DNA from: Halomonas sp. Y3
GTDB taxonomy: Bacteria; Pseudomonadota; Gammaproteobacteria; Pseudomonadales; Halomonadaceae
Assembly (NCBI RefSeq): GCF_024137965.1
Contig: NZ_CP099975.1
Span: 868,001 to 932,000 of the forward strand
Length of the DNA: 64,000 bases
Reading direction: 5' to 3'
The position numbers and the translations under genes were made by a program. Of the stretch, positions 19,525-28,433 are shown piece after piece (within the stretch, counting starts at the first letter, position 1; each line of letters starts with the position of its first letter). The notes below the pieces were generated by a model. It did no database searches, was not told the origin of the DNA, and saw only the letters and a list, made by a program, of their open reading frames with translations.

Positions 19525-19550
19525 GAAACCCGCGCCTTGGCGCGGGTTTC
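19525..19550. terminator. Bidirectional hairpin between spoVR and the HiPIP gene
   Basis: Perfect 12-bp inverted repeat GAAACCCGCGCC/GGCGCGGGTTTC with a TT loop, between two convergent genes. The A/T-bearing stem ends fit a terminator working in both directions. Confidence 0.75.
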
Positions 19551-19590
19551 GCAATGATCGCAGCGGCGTTATGCTGCTGCCGGGAGGGGA

Positions 19591-19905
19591 TCAGGCCTGG
19601 GCGGTCCAGGACTGACACCAGCCCTTGGGCTCGACGCTGTTCTGCGGGAACAGGGTGCAGCCTTCGGTGCCTGCCTGGAAGAACATGCAGTTGTCGCAGT
19701 ACTCGCCTTCCTCATAGGCCGGGTGGTCGGCAGCGTCGGCGGCGACTTCGACATAGTTCAGCGCCTGAGCCTGGTCGGCGCCCGGGTCGAGGCGCGGCAG
19801 GGTGTCGGCGAAGGCGCTCTTGGAGAGGATGCCGGCGCCCAGCGGCAGGGCGGCGAGGCCCATGAGGCTGTTGCGCATAAAGTCACGACGGCTCTGATTG
19901 GCCAT
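19591..19905 (-). CDS. High-potential iron-sulfur protein (HiPIP), Tat-exported
   Basis: 104-residue precursor. The N terminus has a twin-arginine motif (SRRDFMRNSL) and hydrophobic stretch ending near AFA (about residue 33), so export folded to the periplasm is expected. The mature part has the four HiPIP cysteines C70, C73, C83 and C97 that ligate a [4Fe-4S] cluster. HiPIPs are soluble electron carriers, often to terminal oxidases; a link to the cbb3 oxidase here is only inferred. AAGGAGACCCC precedes the ATG. It stands alone, convergent to spoVR. Confidence 0.93.
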   Translation of the reverse strand: MANQSRRDFMRNSLMGLAALPLGAGILSKSAFADTLPRLDPGADQAQALNYVEVAADAADHPAYEEGEYCDNCMFFQAGTEGCTLFPQNSVEPKGWCQSWTAQA

Positions 19906-20097
19906 GGGGTCTCCTTGTTCATCACGGTATCAGGCGGCTGCCTGGTCTGCTAATGGGTGGTTGGCCACCTCTTGCTCCGACAGGGCTGGCCCTGCGGAGT
20001 TCGCCAGACCATATTAGTAGAGAGAGGGTGGCGATGCGAATGGCACCTTGGGGGTGCGGCAAACTGACGCGCACCCGTCATGCAACAGGGAGACCCG

Positions 20098-20565
20098 ATG
20101 ATCTTTAGCCGTTTTGCCTCGCCCCTGGGCGAGATCCTGCTCTGCGCTAGGCCCGAGGGCCTGTGCCAGCTGACCCTGGCCGCCGAGGGCCAGCCCGACC
20201 CTGAGGGGGCGGGGCGTGACGACGCCGCCCTGGTGGAGGCCCGCGACCAGCTGCTCGCCTACCTGGCCGGCCGGCGGCGCAGCTTCAGCCTGCCGCTGGC
20301 GCCGAGGGGCAGCGACTTCCAGCGCGAGGTCTGGTCGGCGCTGCTGCGGATTCCCTGGGGGGAGACCCGCACCTACGGCGAGCTGGCGCGTCGGCTGGGG
20401 CGCGAGGGGGCGGCCCGAGCCATCGGCACCGCCAACGGTGCCAATCCGCTGCCGATCCTGATCCCCTGCCATCGCGTGGTGGCCGCCGGCGGCCTGGGCG
20501 GATATAGCGGAGGCGTCGAGCGGAAGCGTCTCCTGCTGGCCCTGGAGGGGAGCCTGCCCGGCTGA
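20098..20565 (+). CDS. ogt: Methylated-DNA--[protein]-cysteine S-methyltransferase
   Basis: 155 residues. It removes alkyl groups from O6-alkylguanine by irreversible transfer to its own Cys (IPCHR, C124). RAIGTANGANPLPILIPCHR and GGYSGGVERKR are the diagnostic DNA-binding and active-site stretches. ATG 20098 is preferred over ATG 20080 because GGGAG lies suitably upstream and the N terminus MIFSRFASPLGEI matches family starts. Ogt versus the Ada C-terminal type is not resolved. Confidence 0.92.
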   Translation: MIFSRFASPLGEILLCARPEGLCQLTLAAEGQPDPEGAGRDDAALVEARDQLLAYLAGRRRSFSLPLAPRGSDFQREVWSALLRIPWGETRTYGELARRLGREGAARAIGTANGANPLPILIPCHRVVAAGGLGGYSGGVERKRLLLALEGSLPG

Positions 20566-20672
20566 GCGGCGATTCAGCCCGGCCCGGTGCGCTGCTATAC
20601 TCGCGCCACTGCCGGCGATTGCCGGCCTGTCATTCACAGCGCCCTAGCGGGCCGCAGCAGGGAGAGTGCCCG

Positions 20673-20948
20673 ATGCAGAATGCCGTCATCCTGATCAACG
20701 CCGAGAAGGGGCAGGTAAAGGCGGTGGCCGAGCGCCTTGCCGACGTCGAGGGGATCAGCGAGGTCTACTCCACCTGTGGCCGCTACGATCTGGTGGCCAT
20801 CGCCCGTACCCGGGACTTCGAGAGCCTCGCCGAGCTGGTCACCGAGCGGCTCAATGTCGTGGAGGGCATTCGCGACACCGAGACCCTCAACGCCATGCAG
20901 GTGCACTCCCGCCACGATCTCGAGACCATGTTCTCCCTGGGCTGGTAG
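20673..20948 (+). CDS. Stand-alone Lrp/AsnC ligand-binding (RAM) domain protein
   Basis: 91 residues consisting only of a RAM domain: NAVILINAEKGQ at the start, EVYSTCGRYDLVAIART in the middle and MQVHSRHDLETMFSLGW at the end. There is no helix-turn-helix, so it cannot bind DNA alone. Such proteins form alpha-beta oligomers that may sense amino acids or modulate full-length Lrp-type regulators. A TATACT hexamer about 75 bp upstream could be its -10. Confidence 0.85.
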   Translation: MQNAVILINAEKGQVKAVAERLADVEGISEVYSTCGRYDLVAIARTRDFESLAELVTERLNVVEGIRDTETLNAMQVHSRHDLETMFSLGW

Positions 20949-21026
20949 CCCCAGCGCCTAGCCGGGTGCCCCGGGCGCCCGGCAGCCCCGCGCTGATTCC
21001 CTGCCCTCACTGGAAGCCGTTCAAGG

Positions 21027-21890
21027 ATGAGTCGTCGTCGTTCCCCCATGACGCGCTGGCGCCGCCAGACGCGCCGCTTCGGCATTACCCTGCTCTTCGT
21101 GGTGGTCACCTCCGGCCTCTGGTATGGCCAGGAGCGCCAGGTGCGCGATCAGCTGGTCTGGATGGGGGTGCCGGAGTGGCAGAGCCTGTCGCCGACCAGC
21201 TTCCACCGGGTGCTGCGCAACGAGGGCTTTCTGGTGGGCTGGTCCGACGTGCGGGTCAATCCGCTCTGGGTCAGCTATCGCCTGCATGCCGTGGAGGAGC
21301 CGAGTGCCGGGCCGCGACCCGCCTTCCAGCGCGACTGGCGCACCCTCTGGCCGATCGGGGCCGACCACTACGCCGGCAGCGGCTATGACCGCGGACATCT
21401 GGCGCCCAACTACGCCATCGCCGTGGTGCACGGCCCTCAGGCCCAGCGCGACACCTTCTACATGAGCAATATGAGTCCGCAGCGCCCCGATCTCAATCGG
21501 CGGCTGTGGCAGCGCCTGGAGGCGGTGGTGATCGACCACTTCGTGCCGCGCTTCGGCGAGGTGCAGGTGATTACCGGGCCGGTCTTCCCGGAGCGCTTCC
21601 TCGACAACGTGCTCAACCGGGTGGGGCTGGTGGAGATTCCCGAGGCCTTCTACAAGATCATCGCGGTGCCGGGCGAGGAGTCGCGGGTGCTGGCCTTCAT
21701 CATGCCCCAGGAGGTGCGGGGGGATGAGCCGCTGGATGACTACCTGGTCAGCGTGGCCGAGGTGGAGGCGCGCACCGGCCTGAACTTCTTCCCCAGCCTG
21801 CCCGAACCGGTCGCCGAGGTCCTGGAGGGGGAGGTGGTGACCCGCGGCTGGGCCCTGGAGGAGGTGGCGAGACGCCCCGGTCGCTTCTGA
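21027..21890 (+). CDS. Membrane-anchored DNA/RNA non-specific endonuclease
   Basis: 287 residues. A basic N terminus and hydrophobic segment (about 19-34) suggest an inner-membrane anchor or uncleaved signal with the nuclease domain outside. The beta-beta-alpha-metal nuclease motif YDRGHLAPN is present, with catalytic His at H124, followed by FYMSNMSPQRPDLNR, whose Asn in MSNMSPQ is a metal ligand in this family, and VITGPVFPE. Role could be nutrient scavenging or degradation of extracellular DNA. A strong terminator follows. Confidence 0.92.
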   Translation: MSRRRSPMTRWRRQTRRFGITLLFVVVTSGLWYGQERQVRDQLVWMGVPEWQSLSPTSFHRVLRNEGFLVGWSDVRVNPLWVSYRLHAVEEPSAGPRPAFQRDWRTLWPIGADHYAGSGYDRGHLAPNYAIAVVHGPQAQRDTFYMSNMSPQRPDLNRRLWQRLEAVVIDHFVPRFGEVQVITGPVFPERFLDNVLNRVGLVEIPEAFYKIIAVPGEESRVLAFIMPQEVRGDEPLDDYLVSVAEVEARTGLNFFPSLPEPVAEVLEGEVVTRGWALEEVARRPGRF

Positions 21891-21919
21891 GGTCGTGGGG
21901 CCGAAAGGCGGGCACAAAA

Positions 21920-21942
21920 AAACCGCGATCGTGTCGCGGTTT
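21920..21942. terminator. Terminator between nuclease gene and tRNA-Leu cluster
   Basis: AAACCGCGA/TCGCGGTTT 9-bp stem with a 5-nt loop, flanked by an A run on the left and CCTTTAT on the right. Suitable for both converging transcripts. Confidence 0.8.
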
Positions 21943-21999
21943 CCTTTATATCACTCTGTTTTTGCCGTTTCCGGCTCAGCGGCATGATGCGATATGAAG

Positions 22000-22086
22000 T
22001 GGTGCCCAGGAGAGGACTTGAACCTCCACATCCGTAAGGATACTAGCACCTGAAGCTAGCGCGTCTACCAATTCCGCCACCTGGGC
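22000..22086 (-). tRNA. tRNA-Leu (anticodon CAG), copy 3 in transcription order
   Basis: 87-nt class II tRNA with long variable arm and encoded CCA; anticodon loop CTTCAGG. Its variable arm carries an A-T pair where the other copies have G-C, a compensated change. Confidence 0.96.
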
Positions 22087-22125
22087 GCATCATGCATCTC
22101 GTCGTGTTCGCGGCTCCCGAAGGAG

Positions 22126-22212
22126 TGGTGCCCAGGAGAGGACTTGAACCTCCACGTCCGTAAGGACACTAGCACCTGAAGCTAGCGCGTCTACCAATTC
22201 CGCCACCTGGGC
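22126..22212 (-). tRNA. tRNA-Leu (anticodon CAG), copy 2
   Basis: 87-nt class II tRNA with CCA and anticodon CAG. Acceptor GCCCAGG/CCTGGGC as in copy 3 and variable arm as in copy 1. Confidence 0.96.
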
Positions 22213-22245
22213 GAAGCACGAGCGAGTCAAACTGTAAAAGAGCGA

Positions 22246-22332
22246 TGGTGCCCAGAAGAGGACTTGAACCTCCACGTCCGTAAGGACACTAGCACCTGAA
22301 GCTAGCGCGTCTACCAATTCCGCCATCTGGGC
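22246..22332 (-). tRNA. tRNA-Leu (anticodon CAG), copy 1 in transcription order
   Basis: 87-nt class II tRNA with CCA and anticodon CAG. The acceptor's last pair is A-T (GCCCAGA/TCTGGGC) where the other copies have G-C, so the stem is kept intact. Confidence 0.96.
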
Positions 22333-22343
22333 AAGCGACGCGT

Positions 22344-22371
22344 ATGTTACCCGTTTCCGGCGCCAATGCAA
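22344..22371 (-). promoter_or_regulatory. Promoter of the tRNA-Leu cluster
   Basis: On the minus strand TTGCAT, a 16-bp spacer and TAACAT, placing the start just upstream of the first tRNA-Leu. Confidence 0.55.
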
Positions 22372-22435
22372 GGGGGAAGGGGCGGTCCAGAGGGATTTTT
22401 TTGCCAGCCTTCGCCGTCGCCGAGGCATGCCGAGG

Positions 22436-22464
22436 TTGGGTGGTGGCGTCCGCGGCGCTATACT
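22436..22464 (+). promoter_or_regulatory. Promoter of rnr
   Basis: TTGGGT (22436-22441), 17-bp spacer, TATACT (22459-22464). Leader of about 95 nt before the chosen rnr start. Confidence 0.55.
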
Positions 22465-22565
22465 GCGCCCATGACAATAGACCTTATCAGCAAGACCCCA
22501 TGCCCGCGGCGCCCGTGCGCCACCTCCCTCCTGCCGTCCCCGACCCTGCCAAGGATGCTTACCGC

Positions 22566-24977
22566 ATGACTCACTGGACGCTCAGCGACGACCCGCACGC
22601 CAGCCGCGAGGCCCACAAGTACGATAACCCTGCCCCCAGCCGCGAATATCTGCTCGCCCGGCTCGAAGAGTATGGCAAGCCGATCACTCACGAGAAGATG
22701 AGCCGGCTGCTGGGCCTGGATGACGATGAGCTGCAGGAGGCGGTGCGTCGTCGCCTGGCGGCCATGGAGCGGGATGGCCAGGTGCTGCGCAACCGCGCCG
22801 GCGCCTATGCGCTGATCGACAAGCTCGATCTGATCCGCGGCAAGGTGCTTGGCCACCGCGACGGCTTCGGCTTCCTGATCCGCGAGGATGGCAAGAAGCC
22901 CGACCTGGTGCTGCCGCCGCGGCAGATGCGTCGGGTCTTCCACGGCGACTACGTGCTGGCGCGGGTCAGCGGACGCGATCGCCGCGGTCGCGACGAGGCG
23001 ACCATCGCCGAGGTGCTCTCCCACAACACCCAGACCATCGTCGGCGTCTATCGCGAGAATACCCCCGAGTTCGGGGTGTTGATCCCGGAGAACCCCCGCA
23101 TCACCCAGGAGGTGATCATTCCGCACAGCGCCTGCGGCGGGGCGAAGGATGGCCAGGTGATCTCGGCGAAGATCGTCCAGCAGCCGGCCACCCGGGTGCA
23201 GCCGGTGGGCGAGGTGGTCGAGGTGCTCGGCGAGCGCATGGACCCGGGGATGGAGATCGATATCGCCATCCGCAGCTATGAGATCCCCGCCGAGTTCCCG
23301 CCGGAGGTCCACGACCAGATCGCCAGCATGTCCGCCGAGGTGGCCGAGGAGGACAAGGCTCACCGTGTCGACCTGCGCGACGTGCCGCTGGTCACCATTG
23401 ATGACGAGAGCGCCAAGGACTTCGACGACGCCGTCTGCGCCTGGAAGACCAAGTCCGGCAGCTGGAAGCTCGTCGTGGCCATCGCCGACGTCTCCCACTA
23501 CGTGCGCCCGGGCAGCGCCCTGGACCAGGAGGCGATCCGCCGCGGCAACTCGGTCTACTTCCCGGGGCAGGTGGTGCCGATGCTGCCGGAGTTGCTCTCC
23601 AACGGCCTCTGCTCCCTCAATCCCGACGTCGACCGCCTGGCCCTGGTCTGCGAGATGAACATCTCCCAGAGCGGCGCCATCAGCCGCTATCGCTTCTACG
23701 AGGGGGTGTTCCGCTCCCACGCCCGTCTCACCTACAACAAGGTGGCGGCGATTCTCGATGAAGACGACGCGAGCGCCGATGCCCTGCGCGAGGAGTATCG
23801 CGAGCTGGTGCCCACCCTGAAGAACCTGCACTCGCTCTACCGGGTGCTGCGGGAGGCTCGGGAGGCCCGCGGGGCCATCGACTTCGAGACCACCGAGACG
23901 GCGATCCTCTTCAACGAGGAGCGCAAGATCGAGAAGATCGTCCCGCGCAGCCGCAATGACGCCCACAAGCTGATCGAGGAGTGCATGCTGGCGGCCAACG
24001 TGGCCACGGCGCGCTTCCTCGACAAGCACGACCTGCCGGCGCTCTACCGCATCCACGAGCGCCCCTCCCCGGAGCGCCTCGACAAGCTGCGCCTCTTCCT
24101 CTCGGAGCTCGGGCTCTCGGTGGGCGGCGGCGACGAGCCGACCCCCCAGCACTACCAGGAGCTGGCCGAGGTGATCAAGGATCGCCCCGATGCCGACGTT
24201 ATCCAGACGGTGATGCTGCGCTCCATGAGCCAGGCGGTCTATTCGCCCCATAACGAGGGGCACTTCGGCCTGGCCTATCCCGCCTACGCCCACTTCACCT
24301 CGCCGATCCGCCGCTATCCGGACCTGCTGGTGCATCGCGCCATCCGCTCGGTGATCCGCGGTCCGCGCCAGACCAATACGGTGCTGCGTGCCGAGGGGGC
24401 GCCGGTGGAGCCGCCCAGCAAGTGGTGCCCCTACACCTTCGAGCAGATGCTCGAGCTGGGTGAGCACTGCTCCATGACCGAGCGGCGCGCCGACGACGCC
24501 ACCCGCGACGTGGAGGACTGGCTCAAGTGCGAGTTCATGTCCGACAAGCTCGGCGAGGTGTTCGACGGCACCATCGCCTCGGTGACCGGCTTCGGCATCT
24601 TCGTGCGCCTAGACGATGTCTTCGTGGAAGGTCTGGTGCACGTTACCTCGCTGCCCTCCGACTACTACCACTACGAGCCGGAGAAGCACCGTCTCAAGGG
24701 GGAGCGCAGCGGCATGAGCTACCGGCTGGGCGACGGTGTCAGCGTGCAGGTGGCCCGGGTCGACCTCGACGATCGCAAGATCGATTTTGCCCTGGCCGAC
24801 GACAAGCCCCGCCCCAAGCGTGCGCCGCGCCGCCGCCGTGCGGTGGACGATGCTCCCGACATGGGGCGCGCCCGAGCCGGCGGCAAGGCACCCAAGGGCG
24901 AGTCAGGCTCGCCGGCCAAGGCGGGGGAGGGCGATGGCAAGAAGCGTGGCGGTCGTCGGCGCCGCTCGCGCCGCTGA
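22566..24977 (+). CDS. rnr: Ribonuclease R
   Basis: 803 residues from ATG 22566 (MTHWTLSDDPHASREAHKY), which aligns with the E. coli RNase R start; a longer in-frame reading overlaps the promoter. Order: helix-turn-helix-like N terminus, cold-shock domains, RNB catalytic domain with DDESAKDFDDAVCAW (active-site Asp residues), LSNGLCSLNPDVDRL and FTSPIRRYPDLLVHRAI, an S1 domain (GVFDGTIASVTGFGIFVRL without the first residue), and a basic Lys/Arg-rich tail of about 60 residues. It degrades structured RNA 3' to 5' in mRNA and rRNA quality control. Followed by rlmB as in E. coli. Confidence 0.96.
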   Translation: MTHWTLSDDPHASREAHKYDNPAPSREYLLARLEEYGKPITHEKMSRLLGLDDDELQEAVRRRLAAMERDGQVLRNRAGAYALIDKLDLIRGKVLGHRDGFGFLIREDGKKPDLVLPPRQMRRVFHGDYVLARVSGRDRRGRDEATIAEVLSHNTQTIVGVYRENTPEFGVLIPENPRITQEVIIPHSACGGAKDGQVISAKIVQQPATRVQPVGEVVEVLGERMDPGMEIDIAIRSYEIPAEFPPEVHDQIASMSAEVAEEDKAHRVDLRDVPLVTIDDESAKDFDDAVCAWKTKSGSWKLVVAIADVSHYVRPGSALDQEAIRRGNSVYFPGQVVPMLPELLSNGLCSLNPDVDRLALVCEMNISQSGAISRYRFYEGVFRSHARLTYNKVAAILDEDDASADALREEYRELVPTLKNLHSLYRVLREAREARGAIDFETTETAILFNEERKIEKIVPRSRNDAHKLIEECMLAANVATARFLDKHDLPALYRIHERPSPERLDKLRLFLSELGLSVGGGDEPTPQHYQELAEVIKDRPDADVIQTVMLRSMSQAVYSPHNEGHFGLAYPAYAHFTSPIRRYPDLLVHRAIRSVIRGPRQTNTVLRAEGAPVEPPSKWCPYTFEQMLELGEHCSMTERRADDATRDVEDWLKCEFMSDKLGEVFDGTIASVTGFGIFVRLDDVFVEGLVHVTSLPSDYYHYEPEKHRLKGERSGMSYRLGDGVSVQVARVDLDDRKIDFALADDKPRPKRAPRRRRAVDDAPDMGRARAGGKAPKGESGSPAKAGEGDGKKRGGRRRRSRR

Positions 24978-25001
24978 GCTGGTTTCGACTCGACTGCCAG
25001 G

Positions 25002-25820
25002 ATGAATGAGATGAAACAGAAGCGACCCCGCCGCGCCTCCGGCGCGGCTCCGGCCACTCCCGGCGGCCTCGAGGCCGTGTTCGGCGTGCATGCGGTGCGC
25101 GCCCTGCTCGAGCGGGGCGAGGCGCCTCGGGAGCTCTGGGTGCAGGAGGGCAGTGCCGGTGCCCGCCTGGCCGAGCTGGTGGAGGAGGCGCGCCGGCGCG
25201 GCGCCCGGGTGCAGAGCCGTCCTCGGGACGAGCTCGAGCGTCTTGCTCAGGGGGCGGCCCACCAGGGGATCGTCGCCTTCGCCGCGCCGCTCGCCTTTGC
25301 CGACGAGGCGACGCTGTGGTTCCAGCTGGAGGCCTGGCCCCGGGCCGAGCCGCCGCTGCTGCTGGTGCTCGACGGCATCACCGACGTGCACAATTTCGGC
25401 GCCTGCCTGCGCAGCGCCGATGCCGCCGGCGCCCACGGCGTGATCGTGGCAAAGGACAAGGCCGCGCCGCTCAATGCCACGGTGCGCAAGGTGGCCTGCG
25501 GGGCCGCGGAGAGCGTGCCGGTCTACCAGGTCACCAACCTGGCCCGGGCCCTGGAGCGGCTCAAGGCGCTGGGCGTCTGGATCACCGGTACCGCCGGTGA
25601 GGCCGAGGGACTGCTCTACCAGGCCGACCTCACCGGCCCCACCGCCCTGGTGATGGGCGCCGAGGGCAAGGGGATGCGACGCCTCACCCGGGAAGCCTGC
25701 GACCTGCTGGTCAAGCTGCCCATGGCCGGTAGCGTCTCGAGCCTCAACGTCTCGGTGGCCACCGGCATCTGTCTCTTCGAGGCGGTGCGCCAGCGTGGTG
25801 CACGGTCGCCCGCGGCGTAG
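25002..25820 (+). CDS. rlmB: 23S rRNA (guanosine-2'-O)-methyltransferase RlmB
   Basis: 272 residues, SpoU/TrmH (SPOUT) family. An N-terminal substrate-binding domain (FGVHAVRALLERGEAPREL) is followed by the knotted SAM domain: LDGITDVHNFGACLRSADAAG, MGAEGKGMRRLTREACD and LPMAGSVSSLNVSVAT. RlmB methylates G2251 (E. coli numbering) in the peptidyltransferase region. ATG 25011 is an alternative start. It lies 24 bases after rnr, so co-transcription is likely. Confidence 0.95.
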   Translation: MNEMKQKRPRRASGAAPATPGGLEAVFGVHAVRALLERGEAPRELWVQEGSAGARLAELVEEARRRGARVQSRPRDELERLAQGAAHQGIVAFAAPLAFADEATLWFQLEAWPRAEPPLLLVLDGITDVHNFGACLRSADAAGAHGVIVAKDKAAPLNATVRKVACGAAESVPVYQVTNLARALERLKALGVWITGTAGEAEGLLYQADLTGPTALVMGAEGKGMRRLTREACDLLVKLPMAGSVSSLNVSVATGICLFEAVRQRGARSPAA

Positions 25821-25844
25821 CGGGCGTGCCCTTGGGGCATCAAC

Positions 25845-25874
25845 GACAGCGCCTGCCGGATGGCAGGCGCTGTC
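25845..25874. terminator. Hairpin between convergent rlmB and tmm
   Basis: Perfect 13-bp inverted repeat GACAGCGCCTGCC/GGCAGGCGCTGTC with a GGAT loop. No T run, so termination efficiency is uncertain. Confidence 0.6.
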
Positions 25875-25895
25875 GTATCGGTGGCAGTGCTGCGC

Positions 25896-27293
25896 TCAGT
25901 CTTCCGAGGTCTCCGCCGCCGCGGCTTTCGCCCGGGCGCTGCGGGGCGCTTCGGGGGCATTGAGGAAGGCCTCCAGGGAGTCATCCATGGCGTCCAGCCA
26001 GCGGGTATGGTGGGGTGGCGCCTGGGTGCCGGTCATCAGCGAGCGGTAGGACTTGTCGCGGAAGGTCATGATCCCTTCGTGCTTGTCCTTCTCCCACTCC
26101 AGGAAGGTCTGGTTGACCCCCTCGATATCGAAGCTGGGGTAGTCGGTGGCCTCGATCAGTCCCGCCACATAGTCACCCTGGAAGCGGATCATCGCCTCGT
26201 CGTCCTCCAGCGCCTCCTCGCGCTCGCGCCAGGCGCGGCTGTCGGCCGCCATGGCGTCGCGGTCGGGCAGGGCGATGCGCCCAAGAATCACGTCGCGCAC
26301 GTACCAGGCCTGGGCGTCGAACATGTTGAAGGTGTACCACTGATCCTGCATGCCCAGGTAGAAGAGCTTGGGGTTGGCCTCCCAGACCACGCCCCGGTAG
26401 AGGTCCAGCGGCCACAGGCGGTTGCTGGTCTGCAGGCGCAGTGACTCCGGCAGGAAGGGGAAGTGGTGCAGATAGCCGGTGCAGAGAATGATGGCGTCCA
26501 CCTGCTTGCTGCTGCCGTCGGCGAAGTAGGCGGTGTTGCCGTCGACCCGCTGCAGCAGCGGCTTCTCTTCCCAGTTCTCGGGCCAGTCGAAGCCCATGGG
26601 GCGGGTGCGATAGCAGCTGGTAATGCTGCGCACGCCGTACTTGTAGCACTGGGAGCCGATATCCTCGGCGGAGTAGCTGCTGCCCACCAGCAGCACGCTC
26701 TTGCCTTGAAACTCCAGGGCGTCGCGGAAATCGTGGGCGTGGAGGATGCGGCCGTTGAAGGTGTCGAAGCCCTCGAACTCCGGCACGTTGGGCGTGGAGA
26801 AGTGGCCGGAAGCCACCACCACATGGTCGAACACCTCGCTTTCGACCACGTCGCGGTCATGGTCATGCACGGTGACCAGGAAGGTGCCGTCGCTCTCCCG
26901 GTACTCCACGTGGCGGACCGGGCAGTTGAAGCGGATGAAGCGGCGCACGCCGGCCTTCTCGACGCGCCCCTTGATGTAGTCCCAGAGCACGGCACGGGGC
27001 GGGTAGGAGGCGATCGGCTTGCCGAAGTGCTCCTCGAAGCTGTAGTCGGCGAATTCCAGGCACTCCTTGGGGCCGTTGGACCACAGGTAGCGGTACATGC
27101 TGCTGTGAACGGGTTCGCCGTTGGCATCGAGGCCGGTACGCCAGGTGTAGTTCCACTGGCCGCCCCAGTCGCTCTGCTTCTCGAAGCAGACCAGGTCGAC
27201 CGGCTCGGCGCCCTGGTCGAAGGCGGACTGGAAGGCTCGCAGCTGGGCCAGGCCGCTGGGGCCGGCGCCGATGATGGCAACGCGTTTGGTCAT
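25896..27293 (-). CDS. tmm: Trimethylamine monooxygenase-type flavin-containing monooxygenase
   Basis: 465 residues, very close by eye to the Methylophaga bacterial FMO. It has the FAD motif GAGPSG (9-14), the FMO signature [11 protein letters not shown] (179-189) and the NADPH motif [11 protein letters not shown] (203-213), including Tyr207. [19 protein letters not shown] contains the Asn known to be important in Tmm (N73 here). Tmm oxidises trimethylamine to TMAO with NADPH and O2 in the cytosol and can oxidise other amines and sulfides. This supplies osmolyte or nitrogen in saline settings. No Tdm or TMAO transporter gene is next to it. The Ala-rich C-terminal tail is unconserved. Confidence 0.9.
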   Translation of the reverse strand: MTKRVAIIGAGPSGLAQLRAFQSAFDQGAEPVDLVCFEKQSDWGGQWNYTWRTGLDANGEPVHSSMYRYLWSNGPKECLEFADYSFEEHFGKPIASYPPRAVLWDYIKGRVEKAGVRRFIRFNCPVRHVEYRESDGTFLVTVHDHDRDVVESEVFDHVVVASGHFSTPNVPEFEGFDTFNGRILHAHDFRDALEFQGKSVLLVGSSYSAEDIGSQCYKYGVRSITSCYRTRPMGFDWPENWEEKPLLQRVDGNTAYFADGSSKQVDAIILCTGYLHHFPFLPESLRLQTSNRLWPLDLYRGVVWEANPKLFYLGMQDQWYTFNMFDAQAWYVRDVILGRIALPDRDAMAADSRAWREREEALEDDEAMIRFQGDYVAGLIEATDYPSFDIEGVNQTFLEWEKDKHEGIMTFRDKSYRSLMTGTQAPPHHTRWLDAMDDSLEAFLNAPEAPRSARAKAAAAETSED

Positions 27294-27541
27294 TCGCTAC
27301 TCCGTGACGGATGCCGCCGTGGCGCGCTTGGCAGGCGCCCCGGCGGTATCGGGTGAACAAGAGATCCCCCTCCTGCGCCGCTGGTGGGGCGAGGAGAGCA
27401 TGGATGAGGCTCGATGCGGCCTTTCCCCTGGGGCGGGGCCTGGTCCGGGGCGAGAGGGCGGTGCGGTGCGCCGGGCGCAAGGCGAGCGGCGGGGTGGCGT
27501 GCCCGCTTCCAGGCAGGGCCTGTGAAGCGGATCGAGGCGAT

Positions 27542-27589
27542 CCATAATTTTTCGTTATCAAATTATGGGTGTTTGATTATTATTGTCAA
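27542..27589 (-). promoter_or_regulatory. Promoter with inverted-repeat operator, probably for tmm
   Basis: Minus-strand TTGACA (complement of 27584-27589) is followed after 16 bp by CATAAT (complement of 27562-27567). The -10 lies inside a perfect inverted repeat, CCATAATTT (27542-27550) and AAATTATGG (27560-27568), separated by 9 bp. A repressor bound there would block RNA polymerase. The leader to tmm would be about 260 nt. The regulator is not in the window. The AT-rich patch stands out in very GC-rich surroundings. Confidence 0.6.
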
Positions 27590-27652
27590 CACTCCGGCGG
27601 CTGTCCCGGTCTCCTGCCCAGGCGCCTTCGGGCGATGGGGCGGGGCCTTGGC

Positions 27653-27681
27653 TTGCCATCCCCGTCGGTACTCTCTAGAAT
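27653..27681 (+). promoter_or_regulatory. Sigma-70 promoter of rpsF-rpsR-rplI
   Basis: TTGCCA (27653-27658), 17-bp spacer, TAGAAT (27676-27681). Leader of about 105 nt, enough for ribosomal-protein feedback control, though I could not fold it with confidence. The remaining bases of the 498-bp tmm-rpsF gap show no convincing gene. Confidence 0.65.
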
Positions 27682-27791
27682 ACCTGCGCCCGTTCGTCCA
27701 TCGAGCGGGCATTCGTGTTTTTCCGAATCACCTCCTTGCTTCCCTGGAGTCAAGACCTCCCGAGGAAGCTGCCAAACCGCAAGGAGATCCC

Positions 27792-28160
27792 ATGCGTCAC
27801 TACGAAATCGTGTTCATGGTCCACCCGGACCAGAGCGAGCAGGTTCCGGCCATGGTCGAGCGCTACACCAGCCTCGTCACCGAGAACGGCGGTACCGTGC
27901 ATCGTCTCGAGGATTGGGGCCGTCGTCACCTGGCCTACCCGATCAACAAGATCCACAAGGCTCACTACGTGCTGATGAACGTGGAGTGCGAAGGCGAGAC
28001 CCTCGACGAGATCGAGAACATCTTCCGCTTCAACGACGCCATCATTCGCAGCCTGGTCGTGCGCTGCAAGGAAGCGATCACCGAAGCTTCCCCGATGATG
28101 AAGCCGGTGGAAGAGAAGCGCGCCCGTCGCGAAGACAAGCCCCGCGCCGAAACTGCCTGA
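27792..28160 (+). CDS. rpsF: 30S ribosomal protein S6
   Basis: 122 residues starting [19 protein letters not shown], with AAGGAG five bases upstream. [20 protein letters not shown] is the S6 signature. The tail is charged ([12 protein letters not shown]). S6 binds 16S rRNA with S18, encoded next. Unlike enterics there is no priB between rpsF and rpsR, as in Pseudomonas. Confidence 0.98.
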   Translation: MRHYEIVFMVHPDQSEQVPAMVERYTSLVTENGGTVHRLEDWGRRHLAYPINKIHKAHYVLMNVECEGETLDEIENIFRFNDAIIRSLVVRCKEAITEASPMMKPVEEKRARREDKPRAETA

Positions 28161-28193
28161 TCTCACCCATCGCACGTCTGAAGGAGTCTTCAC

Positions 28194-28421
28194 ATGGCAC
28201 GCTTTTTCCGCCGCCGCAAGTTCTGCCGTTTCACCGCCGAGGGCGTGAAGCAGATCGACTACAAGGATCTGGACACCCTCAAGGCCTACATCACCGAGAC
28301 CGGCAAGATCGTTCCCAGCCGCATCACCGGTACCAAGGCCCGTTATCAGCGCCAGCTGGCCACCGCTGTCAAGCGCGCCCGCTACCTGGCCCTGCTGCCC
28401 TACACCGATAGCCACCAGTAA
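28194..28421 (+). CDS. rpsR: 30S ribosomal protein S18
   Basis: 75 residues: [20 protein letters not shown], then [20 protein letters not shown] and the basic RNA-binding end. It forms a heterodimer with S6 on the 30S platform. Good ribosome site AAGGAG upstream. Confidence 0.98.
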   Translation: MARFFRRRKFCRFTAEGVKQIDYKDLDTLKAYITETGKIVPSRITGTKARYQRQLATAVKRARYLALLPYTDSHQ

Positions 28422-28433
28422 GCGCCTGGCGTG

